Positions 14,761 through 23,083 are shown, counted from the stretch's first letter. The stretch: 26,370 bases of DNA from CAWUIO01 sp963922455 (GCA_963922455.1 CAWUIO010000091.1:1-26370), one strand, 5' to 3'. A program made the numbers and translations. Notes: generated from the sequence alone by a model not told the origin.

Positions 14761-16344
14761 TCAACAGTGATAAAAGGAGGCACTTGTGGCAGATTTGACT
14801 GCTTGCTCCCATTTGGGGGGATATGGTTCTTTAAGCAATGCTCCAGGTTCTAAATACTTGAATAATTCACTATAGTTTTTGATTTCAGTAAAGTCGGTCC
14901 TCCTGACCCTGTGCCAGGGTTTTAATTGGCTGGTACTCTGTAGGCCCATGGCACCAATCATTTCGGCTACACTTTCTACGGTACTTTCGTGAAATGAAGT
15001 CGTACGTTTCGCTTTGTCATCAATATGCAAAGCCTGCATATAATGAGGATCTTGGGTGGCCACACCGGTAGGACAGGTGTTTTTATTGCATTTAAGCGAT
15101 TGGATACAACCAATGGCCAACATCATCCCTCGGGCTGAGTAACAAAGGTCGGCTCCTAAGGCAATATTTTTTACGATATCAAAGCCTGAGATAATCTTAC
15201 CACTACAAATAAGGCGAATCCTAGAACGTAGATCAAAACCGGTAAGCGCATTGTGCACAAAAATGAGGGCCTCAGTCAAGGGGGCTCCAATACTATTAGA
15301 AAATTCTAATGGAGCGGACCCGGTACCTCCTTCGGCGCCATCTACCACGATAAAATCGGGCAGGATATTTGTCTCGATCATGGCTTTACAGATAGCTAAA
15401 AACTCCCGTCGCTTGCCCACACACAACTTAAAGCCAATCGGCTTACCTCCGGAAAGGCCTCGGAGTTCTTGGATAAATTCTAACAATTCTAATGGGGTAG
15501 AAAAGCAAGAGTGCGCGGGAGGAGAGTTCACATCTTGGCCCATGGGTACGTTCCTAATTTCTGAAATTTCCTGACTAACCTTGGCCGCAGGTAAGATGCC
15601 CCCATGACCGGGTTTGGCTCCCTGTGACAATTTTATCTCAATCATCTTGACCTGGCTGAGGGTTGCTTTTTGTTTGAATAAATCGGGGTCAAATTGACCA
15701 TCTAAGGTTCGGGCACCAAAGTACCCCGTACCTATTTGCCAAATCAAATCCCCTCCGTGCTCCAAATGGTATTTGGTCAAACCTCCTTCTCCTGTATTTT
15801 GGGCAAAGCCTCCCGTTTTGGCCCCTTTATTTAAAGCTAATACGGCATTTTTACTTAGGGCTCCATAACTCATCGCCGAAATATTCAAAATACTGGCCTG
15901 GTAAGCTTGTTGACAAGCCGGCCCACCGATATGTACCCGCAGCGATTGGGGATCTACGCGTACTGGGGCTAAGGAATGATTTACCCATTCATAGCCCACT
16001 TCATTTACTCTGTGTTGTGTCCCGAAGGGTAGGGTGTCAAGGGCTTGTTTGGCTCGTTGATACACGAGGGAGCGTTCTTGCCGGGAAAAAGGAACGCCAC
16101 TAGAGTTTGACTCAATAAAGTATTGGTTGATCTCCGGCCCAATCCCTTCCAGTAAGTACCGAAAGTTACCAATCAACGGGAAGTTCCTGCGAATGGCGTG
16201 CTTGGTTTGGATCATGTCGTTTAGCCCTATCAAAAATAAGGGAACCATAACAAGCAGGCTCCATACAATAGGAGGCCACAGGAAGGCCACGACAAATATT
16301 AGTAAGAAAATAATAGCCGAGCTTATAAAGAATTGTCTCTTCAT
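14761..16344 (-). CDS. FMN-binding glutamate synthase-family protein
   Basis: A 527-residue protein with two N-terminal membrane segments (about 7-23 and 26-42) followed by the FMN-binding TIM barrel of glutamate synthase large subunit. Visible are ISAMSYGALSKNAVLAL (155-171), NTGEGGLTKYH (183-193), KPGHGGILPA (244-253), DGAEGGTGSAP (335-345) and the [3Fe-4S] cysteines C413, C419 and C424 in IGCIQSLKCNKNTCPTG. It lacks the glutaminase (class II amidotransferase) domain, so it is not a full glutamate synthase. Such stand-alone membrane proteins are common and their substrate is unknown. Monocistronic: a hairpin terminator follows and a 206-bp gap precedes. Confidence 0.92.
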   Translation of the reverse strand: MKRQFFISSAIIFLLIFVVAFLWPPIVWSLLVMVPLFLIGLNDMIQTKHAIRRNFPLIGNFRYLLEGIGPEINQYFIESNSSGVPFSRQERSLVYQRAKQALDTLPFGTQHRVNEVGYEWVNHSLAPVRVDPQSLRVHIGGPACQQAYQASILNISAMSYGALSKNAVLALNKGAKTGGFAQNTGEGGLTKYHLEHGGDLIWQIGTGYFGARTLDGQFDPDLFKQKATLSQVKMIEIKLSQGAKPGHGGILPAAKVSQEISEIRNVPMGQDVNSPPAHSCFSTPLELLEFIQELRGLSGGKPIGFKLCVGKRREFLAICKAMIETNILPDFIVVDGAEGGTGSAPLEFSNSIGAPLTEALIFVHNALTGFDLRSRIRLICSGKIISGFDIVKNIALGADLCYSARGMMLAIGCIQSLKCNKNTCPTGVATQDPHYMQALHIDDKAKRTTSFHESTVESVAEMIGAMGLQSTSQLKPWHRVRRTDFTEIKNYSELFKYLEPGALLKEPYPPKWEQAVKSATSASFYHC

Positions 16345-16550
16345 GGGGTTTTATTTTTTATAAATATAAGCTTTGTTAGACTTTGCATGAATGAAGTAGT
16401 TTAGGATTCAGGTTTGGTTCAAAAGATTTTTACCCCCTTGGCTTCTTAAGAGAATATGCCTGAGAGAATGGCCGGGGCAAGTAACCCGGGTTGATATATT
16501 TAGAATCCAAAGGCCCTTTGGCTAGCCTCGAAGTTTCTAAGGAAATACCT

Positions 16551-16961
16551 TTACCCGATATGAGCTCCTGGTTTTTTCTTCAGCAAGGCATCCACACTCC
16601 ACCTACCGCCACCGGCAAAAAAGAGATAGAAAAACACAAAGCAGTACAGTACGCATAATTCCCCTTGATTCACCAAGGGTAAAAAGGACTTGCTGAAAAA
16701 TACCATAAAGTAAGCAACAGCCATCATACCGCTTAAGACAAAGGCAGTCCAATGGGTAAACAGCCCAATGCATAAAAAAACACCTCCTATAAACTCTAAG
16801 CCACCGGCAAATAGTAGGAGTGCCGGGAGAGGATCTTGCATGGCCTCAGAAGGTGGATAAGCAAATAGCTTTTGAGTCCCGTGCCAGAATATGAGAAAGC
16901 CTGTGATGAATCTCAACAAGGCTAGGACGTGAGGCTGCCAATGTTCCCAAAATTTGTTCAT
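16551..16961 (-). CDS. DoxX family membrane protein
   Basis: A 136-residue protein with four hydrophobic segments. It shows the DoxX pattern: HVLALLRFITGFLIFWHGTQ (about 11-30), LLLFAGGLEFIGGVFLCIGL, an HWTAFVLSGMMAVAYFMVF helix and a final YCFVFFYLFFAGGGRWSVDA with GGGRWSVD near the end. DoxX-type proteins are linked to redox and thiol metabolism in the membrane, but the role here is unknown. It is a single gene between the glutamate-synthase-like gene and family A copy 4. Confidence 0.88.
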   Translation of the reverse strand: MNKFWEHWQPHVLALLRFITGFLIFWHGTQKLFAYPPSEAMQDPLPALLLFAGGLEFIGGVFLCIGLFTHWTAFVLSGMMAVAYFMVFFSKSFLPLVNQGELCVLYCFVFFYLFFAGGGRWSVDALLKKKPGAHIG

Positions 16962-17020
16962 TTTTTTTTGGTTTAAGGTGAGCCCCAGATGCTATGGGCC
17001 ATAGTTGTGTTTTATTCTTT

Positions 17021-17151
17021 GGCTTAGGGATGGAACGGCCTGTTTGAGCCCGCCGCTGGAAGGCGCGTGGGCCGGCGAGTAGTGACAGCCCGGCCCGCGG
17101 GGGCAGGAAGGCTCAGCTTACCGCCTTCCTTTCAACCCGCGGGTAAGCCCC
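17021..17151 (-). repeat. Family A structured intergenic repeat, copy 4
   Basis: Minus-strand copy of about 131 nt between the DoxX start and the end of the barrel gene. Outer stem arms are GGCTT (17145-17149) and AAGCC (17021-17025). Inner stem is CCCGCGGG (17136-17143) with CCCGCGGG (17094-17101), a sequence different from the other copies but still fully paired. The enclosed loop contains a further hairpin (AGGAAGGC with GCCTTCCT). The 3' block GGGCTCAAACAGGCCGTTCC is conserved. Confidence 0.8.
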
Positions 17152-17225
17152 TGTACTACCTAAGTAAACGCATATGATCTGGAACTCACGGTTAATGTAA
17201 GAAATACAAAACGATTGATACACGG

Positions 17226-18488
17226 TTATAGCTCAAAGACTATATCCAAGGCGACTATATTTAAGTCTTGAAAGGAGGCATCTTCCCCAAAAAATGAAGA
17301 GTAGGTTAGCTCAGCTCTCAATAAGTTGGGAACAATGGACCGGTATAAAACCAAGTCTATTTCCTGCCCCAATAGATTGCTTTCTTCTTCCGAATAATAG
17401 AGATGATAGCCTAGCCACCCACCAATACCCCAGACTATATTTTTAAATTCTGCGGTAAAATAAGGATTGTGCAAGCCATCTGCCGGGGGATCTATGAATA
17501 CATCTGAGATACGATGGAGACGTTGCCCGGTAGATAAGGGGAATTGATAGGAAGCCCGGCCCTCATCTGAACTGGCCAGTTCGTAACCTAAACTAAATGT
17601 ACCCACCCGAGGCAAGGAAATCCCAAATTCTGCATTCACAAAATAGGCGGCAAAAGCTGTTGGATTATCCCCGTAATCGCTTTGATAAGCAAAGGCTGTC
17701 TTATAGGCCAAAGCAGTTCTATCTTGTGGCAACTTAGCCCGGTCTAGGGTAATGCCGAAGGTTTTACTTGATTTTGCTGGGGCATCCATTTGAAAATCAA
17801 ATAGGTGACCGAACAGCCCGACTCTTGCCTTGGGATTTTTAAAATAAGCAAGCGAGAAGGCATGCGAATTACTGCGCCAATCGGCTTGCTCTGCCACCAA
17901 GCGATTAATCTGATATAAATATGCATACTCAAGGGATAAGCCTTTTTGTTTATTTTGAATCTTAAAGGTGGCGGCATCAAAGGTTTGGTCATCTTGGCGA
18001 GCCGATACATTACCAATGAAACGTTCATCCTCGATGGTGGCCGCCTGCCTTCCTACCTCGATTTGCAAGAAGGTGTTATTGATACTATCGGTGTAGGAGA
18101 CGCTCATTTTGTTTAACTCTAAGGTCTCCGGATCGGTCACATTGGTACGGTCAGTTTCATTATTAATGCCATCAAAGTATAGATCGGGAGTTAAAGCCAC
18201 GACACTTTCCCCTTCCACGTATACCCGAAAGCCTTTATAGGATTTGGTGAGATAGCCAAAGTTGGTACCAAAGGTGAAGGCATGGGAGGTCCTCAAATTG
18301 GCCTGTTTGGCATACCAATAGCGTAACTTACCATTAAACACAAACTCACCTTCACCTATTTTTTGGACCAAGTTTTTATCCTGGCTTTGTCCAGATGTTT
18401 CTTGTGCATACCCGCCAATTGGGAGGAAAAGGCATAAAATAGTCCATACCGTCCTCTTCCAAGAGGGGTAAAAAGTATTTTGTATCAT
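17226..18488 (-). CDS. Outer-membrane beta-barrel porin (alginate-export-like)
   Basis: From ATG 18488 this is a 420-residue protein with a signal peptide (basic WKRTVWTILCLFLPIGGYA, cleavage before QETSGQ). An upstream ATG at 18530 is possible but lies within a hairpin and would add 14 residues ahead of the signal. The mature part has alternating amphipathic strands rich in aromatic residues (KLRYWYAKQANL, YKGFRVYVEGESVVAL, FTFGTNFGYL) and ends in a C-terminal strand with terminal Leu/Phe (LDIVFEL), as in barrel proteins. Pattern and length fit the alginate-export/porin type barrels of Bacteroidota. Substrate unknown. It lies downstream of the exported hydrolase and AraC regulator, so it could provide entry for that enzyme's substrate. 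Confidence 0.8.
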   Translation of the reverse strand: MIQNTFYPSWKRTVWTILCLFLPIGGYAQETSGQSQDKNLVQKIGEGEFVFNGKLRYWYAKQANLRTSHAFTFGTNFGYLTKSYKGFRVYVEGESVVALTPDLYFDGINNETDRTNVTDPETLELNKMSVSYTDSINNTFLQIEVGRQAATIEDERFIGNVSARQDDQTFDAATFKIQNKQKGLSLEYAYLYQINRLVAEQADWRSNSHAFSLAYFKNPKARVGLFGHLFDFQMDAPAKSSKTFGITLDRAKLPQDRTALAYKTAFAYQSDYGDNPTAFAAYFVNAEFGISLPRVGTFSLGYELASSDEGRASYQFPLSTGQRLHRISDVFIDPPADGLHNPYFTAEFKNIVWGIGGWLGYHLYYSEEESNLLGQEIDLVLYRSIVPNLLRAELTYSSFFGEDASFQDLNIVALDIVFEL

Positions 18489-18512
18489 AAGTACCTGGGG
18501 TTTTATTATGAA

Positions 18513-18530
18513 AAGCACCCACCCTAGCAT
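18513..18530 (-). terminator. Hairpin in the barrel gene leader, possible weak terminator
   Basis: CCACCC-ATGCTA-GGGTGG on the minus strand (6 perfect pairs) followed by GTGCTTTTC. It stands between the stop of the exported hydrolase (18637) and the barrel start (18488), so it could be a weak terminator or leader structure. Confidence 0.35.
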
Positions 18531-18636
18531 GGGTGGCTCCTATAGGATCGTGTAAGCAGGTTCAAAACGGTGTCATGTACTTGTGATTCACTGAGGAGAC
18601 TTAACCTGCGCTAGGTGGATGCCTGGGAAGGGTTGA

Positions 18637-19776
18637 TTAATCTACAATTAGTTTAGGTGGGCGCTTGCCTTCAATAAAATCCCGGATGGCCTTGCTGACT
18701 TCTTCGGGAGCTTCCGAAGCAGAAAAATGATTTGCTTCAACAAATTGTACATAACCCTCTTTCACAAATTCGGGTGACCGGGCATACTCTTCCTCTCTTT
18801 GGGCGGGATCTTTGGTAGCTTGAAGAAACAGAATGGGCACGGTCATGTGTTGGATAAGGTTTTTCATACGATACTCTAGCTCAATATCAAAACTGGTATC
18901 ATAGGTCTTGGCGACCGCCTCGGCAATACCCTTGGTACCAAATTCTTTATAAATCCGGTCCATGTGCTCAGGCGTGAATTCCTTGCTTACCCAGGCCGAG
19001 TTATAGGTTGCCGTAATCATAACCCCATCTTTGTAATTTTCTGCTTTGGCCAAATTCTCATGGGAAGGCCTTGGTTGGCCATGCGGCTCATTAAACGACT
19101 GTTGCATTCTTACCCAGTTGCTAACCCTTTGGTTGACTCCCGGCACCGCCATCATATTGTCGGCAATACAAGAGCCGCGATCGTGCGATACCAAATCAAA
19201 TTTATCAATCCCCATCTTATCGATAAGTTTTACCAGGCTTTTAGCAACTCCTTGGTGAGTCAAATCTTGGCTTAGCTTTTTGTCGGATTGCCCATAGGCC
19301 AATTGATCTACGGAAATCACATAATAGTCTTTGGCCAAATCGACCATTTGATCTTTGAAACCCCACCAAGATTCGGGAAATCCGTGGATCATAAGAATAG
19401 GGCTCTTATGAGGATACCCGGCGGTTACAAAATGCCAAACTGAGCCTTCGACTTCCACAAACCAATGGATTCCAAATACGTTTTTGCCTAAAAATTCCAG
19501 CTCACCGTGGCGATTAAATGAGCCCTCTGGAGGGGTAGCCGCCGGATATCGCTTCATATCCTGGGTAAATTTTGCCAATTCGTAAGGCTTGTAGCTAATG
19601 GGCACCCCAGTGCCCTCATTGAATAATTCTTCGGGCATGGTTGAAAGTAAGTCACCTTGGTCCTCTTGGGCAAATGTGTGTACTCGTAGCAGTATAATGC
19701 AAGCCAGAATAAGGCTGGCCGTTTTTAAAAAGGAAAAAGAAATTAGGGTAGTTTTCATTTGTATGGTAGTTTTCAT
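18637..19776 (-). CDS. Exported alpha/beta hydrolase, epoxide hydrolase/dehalogenase-like
   Basis: A 379-residue protein with a signal peptide (from M1 or M7; FLKTASLILACIILLRVHTFA, cleavage before QEDQ at about 36). The alpha/beta hydrolase fold follows: LMIHGFPESWWGFKDQM (128-144), SVDQLAYGQSDK (155-166), nucleophile elbow VSHDRGSCIA (196-205, D199), acid region LQATKDPAQ (318-326, D323) and His in EANHFSASEAPEEV (H350). HDRG is the elbow found in fluoroacetate/haloacetate dehalogenases and some epoxide hydrolases, which are Asp-nucleophile enzymes; the product here is periplasmic, unlike most of those. Start: ATGAAAACTACC occurs twice, 18 nt apart, giving two possible starts. The AraC gene lies 129 nt upstream. 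Confidence 0.88.
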   Translation of the reverse strand: MKTTIQMKTTLISFSFLKTASLILACIILLRVHTFAQEDQGDLLSTMPEELFNEGTGVPISYKPYELAKFTQDMKRYPAATPPEGSFNRHGELEFLGKNVFGIHWFVEVEGSVWHFVTAGYPHKSPILMIHGFPESWWGFKDQMVDLAKDYYVISVDQLAYGQSDKKLSQDLTHQGVAKSLVKLIDKMGIDKFDLVSHDRGSCIADNMMAVPGVNQRVSNWVRMQQSFNEPHGQPRPSHENLAKAENYKDGVMITATYNSAWVSKEFTPEHMDRIYKEFGTKGIAEAVAKTYDTSFDIELEYRMKNLIQHMTVPILFLQATKDPAQREEEYARSPEFVKEGYVQFVEANHFSASEAPEEVSKAIRDFIEGKRPPKLIVD

Positions 19777-19905
19777 ATAAAGGAAAGATTCGAGAACGAA
19801 ATGGCTAGATTACCAAATCGCGAGTCAAAACTACCTAGGAATGCCACTTCTATAAAGGTGAAAATTATCCTTTTTATGGTGAATATGAGGCTCGCTTGGA
19901 TATGC

Positions 19906-20769
19906 TTACATTTTCATTTCTTTAAATTGAGCAGGGGTCACATGAGTTATCTTTTTAAAGAACTTCAAAAAATTGGTGGTTTCACTAAAACCACATTCCA
20001 GGGCAACCTGCTTGATTGGCAGTTTTGTCATGGCCAGGCGGCGTTTGGCCTCGAGTACCACATAATGGTCAATATATTCTTTGGCCGTATTGTTGGTAAA
20101 TGTTTTGCAAAGCGCATTCAATCGTTTATAGCTTGTATTTAAAAATATAGCGTAGTGCTTCGCTTGTCGGGTTTGCATATATTTAGAGGCAAGCAATTCC
20201 TGAAATTGCATGAATGTTCCATAATCGCCCTCATAGCGTGGTAGGGCCTGACTAGCGTGCAACTGGGCTTTCAATAAAAATACCGTAAGCATAGAGGCTA
20301 CCACATCAATTTTGATGCTTCTTAGCTCAAATAAAAACTCTCTTTTGAGTAAGCTCATCAAGATGTTTAAATCCCCATAATCATTAAAAACCAAGGGCTT
20401 GGCGTAATTATTATACAAAAAACTAATTTTAGATAAGGCCGAGGGGGCTATATGGTTTAGCATGTACTCTTCGGTAAAAACCAGCCCATATCCCTTATAA
20501 CCAGGAGAAGGATCAAATTTGTGGATCTGCCCTTTAGAAATAAAAATACAGTCCCCCTTGGTCATACTATATTCCACAAAATCGACCTCATGGGTCATTT
20601 TGCCCTCGGTCAAGAATATAACCGTAAAAAAAGTAGTACGGGCCGGTTTAAAGGGATTGTTTTGGGGAGAGGGTTTGACCATAAAGACATCTTCCAGCCT
20701 TAATAATTGGAAACCAAATTCCTTCTTGAATCCAACCGATTCAAATTTCACTTCGGAAAACGTATCCAT
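19906..20769 (-). CDS. AraC-family transcriptional regulator
   Basis: A 287-residue regulator with an N-terminal cupin-like sensor domain (about 30-140; FLTEGKMTHEVDFVEYSMTKGD, SKGQIHKFDPSPG) and a C-terminal AraC double helix-turn-helix (about 190-286; LNTSYKRLNALCKTFTNN, LAMTKLPIKQVALECGFSE, TNFLKFFKKITHVTPAQFK). No linker anomaly is seen. Gene order on the minus strand is AraC, exported hydrolase, outer-membrane barrel, suggesting control of uptake plus hydrolysis of an unknown compound, though the gap of 129 nt leaves room for a separate promoter. Confidence 0.92.
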   Translation of the reverse strand: MDTFSEVKFESVGFKKEFGFQLLRLEDVFMVKPSPQNNPFKPARTTFFTVIFLTEGKMTHEVDFVEYSMTKGDCIFISKGQIHKFDPSPGYKGYGLVFTEEYMLNHIAPSALSKISFLYNNYAKPLVFNDYGDLNILMSLLKREFLFELRSIKIDVVASMLTVFLLKAQLHASQALPRYEGDYGTFMQFQELLASKYMQTRQAKHYAIFLNTSYKRLNALCKTFTNNTAKEYIDHYVVLEAKRRLAMTKLPIKQVALECGFSETTNFLKFFKKITHVTPAQFKEMKM

Positions 20770-20844
20770 TTCGAATCCTTTTTTTGTAAAAAATTGGTCT
20801 TGTGGCTTAGGTGCGTTTTGGGATTAGGATACTGAAAGAGTATA

Positions 20845-20974
20845 GGGGCTTCCCCGCGCTTAGAAGGACTGTTGTTTTTGGAGACTATCTCCCGGCGCGG
20901 GTCGGGCTCTCGCTACTCGCTGCCTTTCCCCTCGGGCCCCCACGAGCTCAAACAGGCCGCTCCATCCCTAAGCC
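20845..20974 (+). repeat. Family A structured intergenic repeat, copy 5
   Basis: About 130 nt in the gap between the AraC start and the end of the pectinacetylesterase-like gene. It has outer stem GGCTT (20847-20851) with AAGCC (20970-20974), inner stem CCCGCGC (20853-20859) with GCGCGGG (20895-20901), the core GGGTCGGGCTCTCGCTACTC and the 3' block CGAGCTCAAACAGGCCGC. Closest to the apparent consensus of the family. Confidence 0.85.
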
Positions 20975-21144
20975 GGGGAAATTTACGCCTAAAAGTCTTA
21001 TTTTACCTTGAATTTATTCTGGGCCAATGTTCTATGGATGCTATATAAACACCAATTATCCAGCCTCGCTGGTTTTGAAAAAGAGGGAATAGGCAGGGGG
21101 CTCTTCGGAGGATGATGGAATCGAGCTTTTGAAAACTTAAATCA

Positions 21145-21179
21145 TCGCCTGAGACGAGGAAGGACATTGCCTCAGGCGA
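21145..21179 (-). terminator. Terminator-like inverted repeat after the pectinacetylesterase-like gene
   Basis: TCGCCTGAG (21145-21153) and CTCAGGCGA (21171-21179) form a 9-bp perfect stem with a 17-nt loop, 10 nt downstream of the stop at 21189. There is no strong T run on the minus strand, so it may act as a processing or weak termination structure. Between this and family A copy 5 no gene is seen. Confidence 0.45.
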
Positions 21180-21188
21180 ATCCAAGGT

Positions 21189-22289
21189 CTATTCTAAGTC
21201 AGATACCGAAGTCCAATTTTCGCTGCCACGCAACATATCGGTAATCCATTGTTGGACGGTACGCCCCCCCACATCCCGGGTAAACTGTCGGATGATGAAT
21301 GTATGGGTGTCGTCATCGGCTATCATACTCTGGAACCGCTCGGGATAGGCGGTGCTCAGTTCGGAGATTGCGTTTAGTAGCTCTTCCTCGAAGACGGCAC
21401 CATCCCCAGCAAAGGCTCCGGCCGCCACCGAGTCCTGGGTAGAACTGATAAAGGCCAAGCGTATGTTGGCATCTTGGGCCAACTGATAGGCGTGGTAGTC
21501 GGTCAGGTTACCGTCTGCCCCGATACACGTGGGGCAGCTTGCTGGTAAGAAGGAAGTGGCATTCCAAGCCGAGAGGAATGAGGAAATCAGTCCGGGCGGC
21601 ATGATACCCACCCCCGAATCATTTATGAGCTCGATCCTTACATTAGGGTAGAGTTTTCTTACCAAGGGAAGGGCAAAGTGGACCCCAAAACCTCCCGCAC
21701 TATTGCCCGTGAGAAAGATCAGGCTAGGGTTGGGGTACCGCCGGGCAATCACATCCAGGGCCGCTGAGAGATTTTGAATGCCTCGGTGGTGGCGGTCGAT
21801 CTGCCCATCCCCATCGCTGTCCACTTCGGCATCTCCGGTGAAAAAAGTACCATCGCAGTAGGGAATATAGCCCACATCATAGTTGGCCGTAGGGTTGTCA
21901 GGGCTGGGGTTCAAGATCCCAAAAGTGGGGATACTGGTGGCCGTATCTACGGCATCACACGCAATAGGCCCGCATACGCCCCCTCCTTGTAGGAAGATCA
22001 TGAGTTTGTCACTGCTACCATCTCGGGTGGTCATGGTAAATTCGTTGCCGGTAAAGCAGATGGGGCCCTCCATGCCCTGGAAGGTATGCAGGATTTGGCC
22101 GCCCCCTATTTCCTCCGAAGTGGCAGGGGAAAATACACCCAGGTAACGGTCTATGCCTTGATCAAAGAGTTCTTGAAAGGCTGTGTTTGTTGCCAGGGCT
22201 TCCATCTCAGCGGGGTCATCATTTGAACAGCTGATAAATAGGATCAATAGGCCGAGTAAGGCCATAGGTTTCACGGGGGTTTGTTTCAT
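21189..22289 (-). CDS. Pectinacetylesterase/Notum-like surface lipoprotein
   Basis: A 366-residue lipoprotein; the signal peptide ends at LFISCSNDDP (C21), and the acidic SNDDP fits a Bacteroidota surface-export signal. Mature domain of the pectinacetylesterase (CE13/Notum) family, an alpha/beta hydrolase: oxyanion FLQGGGVCG (99-107), YIPYCDGTFFTGD (141-153), nucleophile LTGNSAGGFG (193-202, S197), acid SSTQDSVAAG (282-291, D286) and His in DDDTHTFIIRQF (325-336, H329). An EF-hand-like loop VDSDGDGQIDR (156-166) sits where the chain departs from the usual family, suggesting calcium binding. Esterase acting on an outside polymer or lipid modification is likely; the substrate is unknown. It has its own promoter (TAGGTTTG). 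Confidence 0.88.
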   Translation of the reverse strand: MKQTPVKPMALLGLLILFISCSNDDPAEMEALATNTAFQELFDQGIDRYLGVFSPATSEEIGGGQILHTFQGMEGPICFTGNEFTMTTRDGSSDKLMIFLQGGGVCGPIACDAVDTATSIPTFGILNPSPDNPTANYDVGYIPYCDGTFFTGDAEVDSDGDGQIDRHHRGIQNLSAALDVIARRYPNPSLIFLTGNSAGGFGVHFALPLVRKLYPNVRIELINDSGVGIMPPGLISSFLSAWNATSFLPASCPTCIGADGNLTDYHAYQLAQDANIRLAFISSTQDSVAAGAFAGDGAVFEEELLNAISELSTAYPERFQSMIADDDTHTFIIRQFTRDVGGRTVQQWITDMLRGSENWTSVSDLE

Positions 22290-22311
22290 GTTATTTTCAT
22301 TTTGTTTGATA

Positions 22312-22319
22312 CAAACCTA
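22312..22319 (-). promoter_or_regulatory. Putative -7 promoter element of the pectinacetylesterase-like gene
   Basis: Minus strand TAGGTTTG, a perfect TAnnTTTG match, 23 nt upstream of the ATG at 22289, within a GTTTG-ATA-CAAAC inverted repeat (22304-22316) that could overlap an operator. No clear TTTG -33 is seen. Confidence 0.45.
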
Positions 22320-22370
22320 CGTTGAATCAAAATCAGCTTCCGTTTACAAAAGATAAGAAAGGAAGGGGGC

Positions 22371-22916
22371 TTAGTTTTTTTTGGAGGCAATGCGGCTTCT
22401 AATTCTACTTAGCGAGACTGGAGTGATCCCCAATACGTGCGCGATATACTTGTCTGGGGCCCTATTGATCACTTGAGGGTAATCTTGCATATATTTCAAA
22501 TACCTTTCTTCGGGAGAGAGTAAAACAAAGGACTCAACCCGCTGGTAAACCTGCTGCAACATGTGTTGGAAGAGAAGCTTTTGGTTTGTATTTAACACCT
22601 TGGCGTTCTGGGTGGCAAGCTCCCGAAAAGCTTGGAAATTGATTTGGTAAACCCGGGTAGTTTCTAAGGCTTCGTAGGAAAATTTTGAAGGAGTGTCAAA
22701 TAAAATGGCCTGGACATTGACAACCAGGGCATATTCGGGGAATAATTGGAACGTAATTTCATCGGTTTCCTCATTGATAAAAAAGCTACGCACCAATCCG
22801 CTTCTGATATAAAAGATATTCATATGGGTAGAGTCCTTCTCTATCAAAAGCTCTCCTTTTTGAAAAGTTTTGAGGGAGGCATGTCTTAGTAGTAAAAGAA
22901 TGCTTCGAAGGTTCAT
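22371..22916 (-). CDS. Crp/Fnr-family regulator (intact)
   Basis: A 181-residue regulator, shorter than classical Crp. It has a cyclic-nucleotide-binding-like beta roll (about 12-110; FQKGELLIEKDSTHMNIFYI, SGLVRSFFINEETDEITFQL) and a reduced helical C-terminus (about 130-178; LSPEERYLKYMQDYPQVINR, IAHVLGITPVSLSRIRSRIA) with a helix-turn-helix. This is the common Bacteroidota short Crp/Fnr type. Ligand unknown. It sits 82 nt upstream of the pectinacetylesterase-like gene on the same strand and might regulate it. It belongs to a different subgroup from the interrupted Crp/Fnr gene at 4637. Confidence 0.9.
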   Translation of the reverse strand: MNLRSILLLLRHASLKTFQKGELLIEKDSTHMNIFYIRSGLVRSFFINEETDEITFQLFPEYALVVNVQAILFDTPSKFSYEALETTRVYQINFQAFRELATQNAKVLNTNQKLLFQHMLQQVYQRVESFVLLSPEERYLKYMQDYPQVINRAPDKYIAHVLGITPVSLSRIRSRIASKKN

Positions 22917-23083
22917 TGGCTCAAAATAGTAATATCTGCTATGATAAAAAAAGATAGTATGGGGGCTGGTATGGAATCGTATGTTGAGTTTCTCAGTTGA
23001 TTAAACCCCAGTTTCACAGTATTAACTAGTACACAATCTGACTGGGTAGTTACACTTCGTTTAATGAGCAGAAAGAGATAATC

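Noticed and set aside
14761..16344. Full glutamate synthase (gltB)
   Set aside because: The class II glutaminase domain and the C-terminal beta-helix are absent; only the FMN/[3Fe-4S] part is present with N-terminal membrane helices.
16507..16521. CCAAAGG-C-CCTTTGG palindrome after the DoxX gene
   Set aside because: The one-base spacer prevents a stable hairpin, and there is no T run. It may be a binding site, but nothing supports a call.
4415..20974. CRISPR array or REP/BIME-like short tandem palindromes
   Set aside because: Copies are ~130 nt, singly placed, on both strands and thousands of bases apart. There are no regular spacers and no cas gene.
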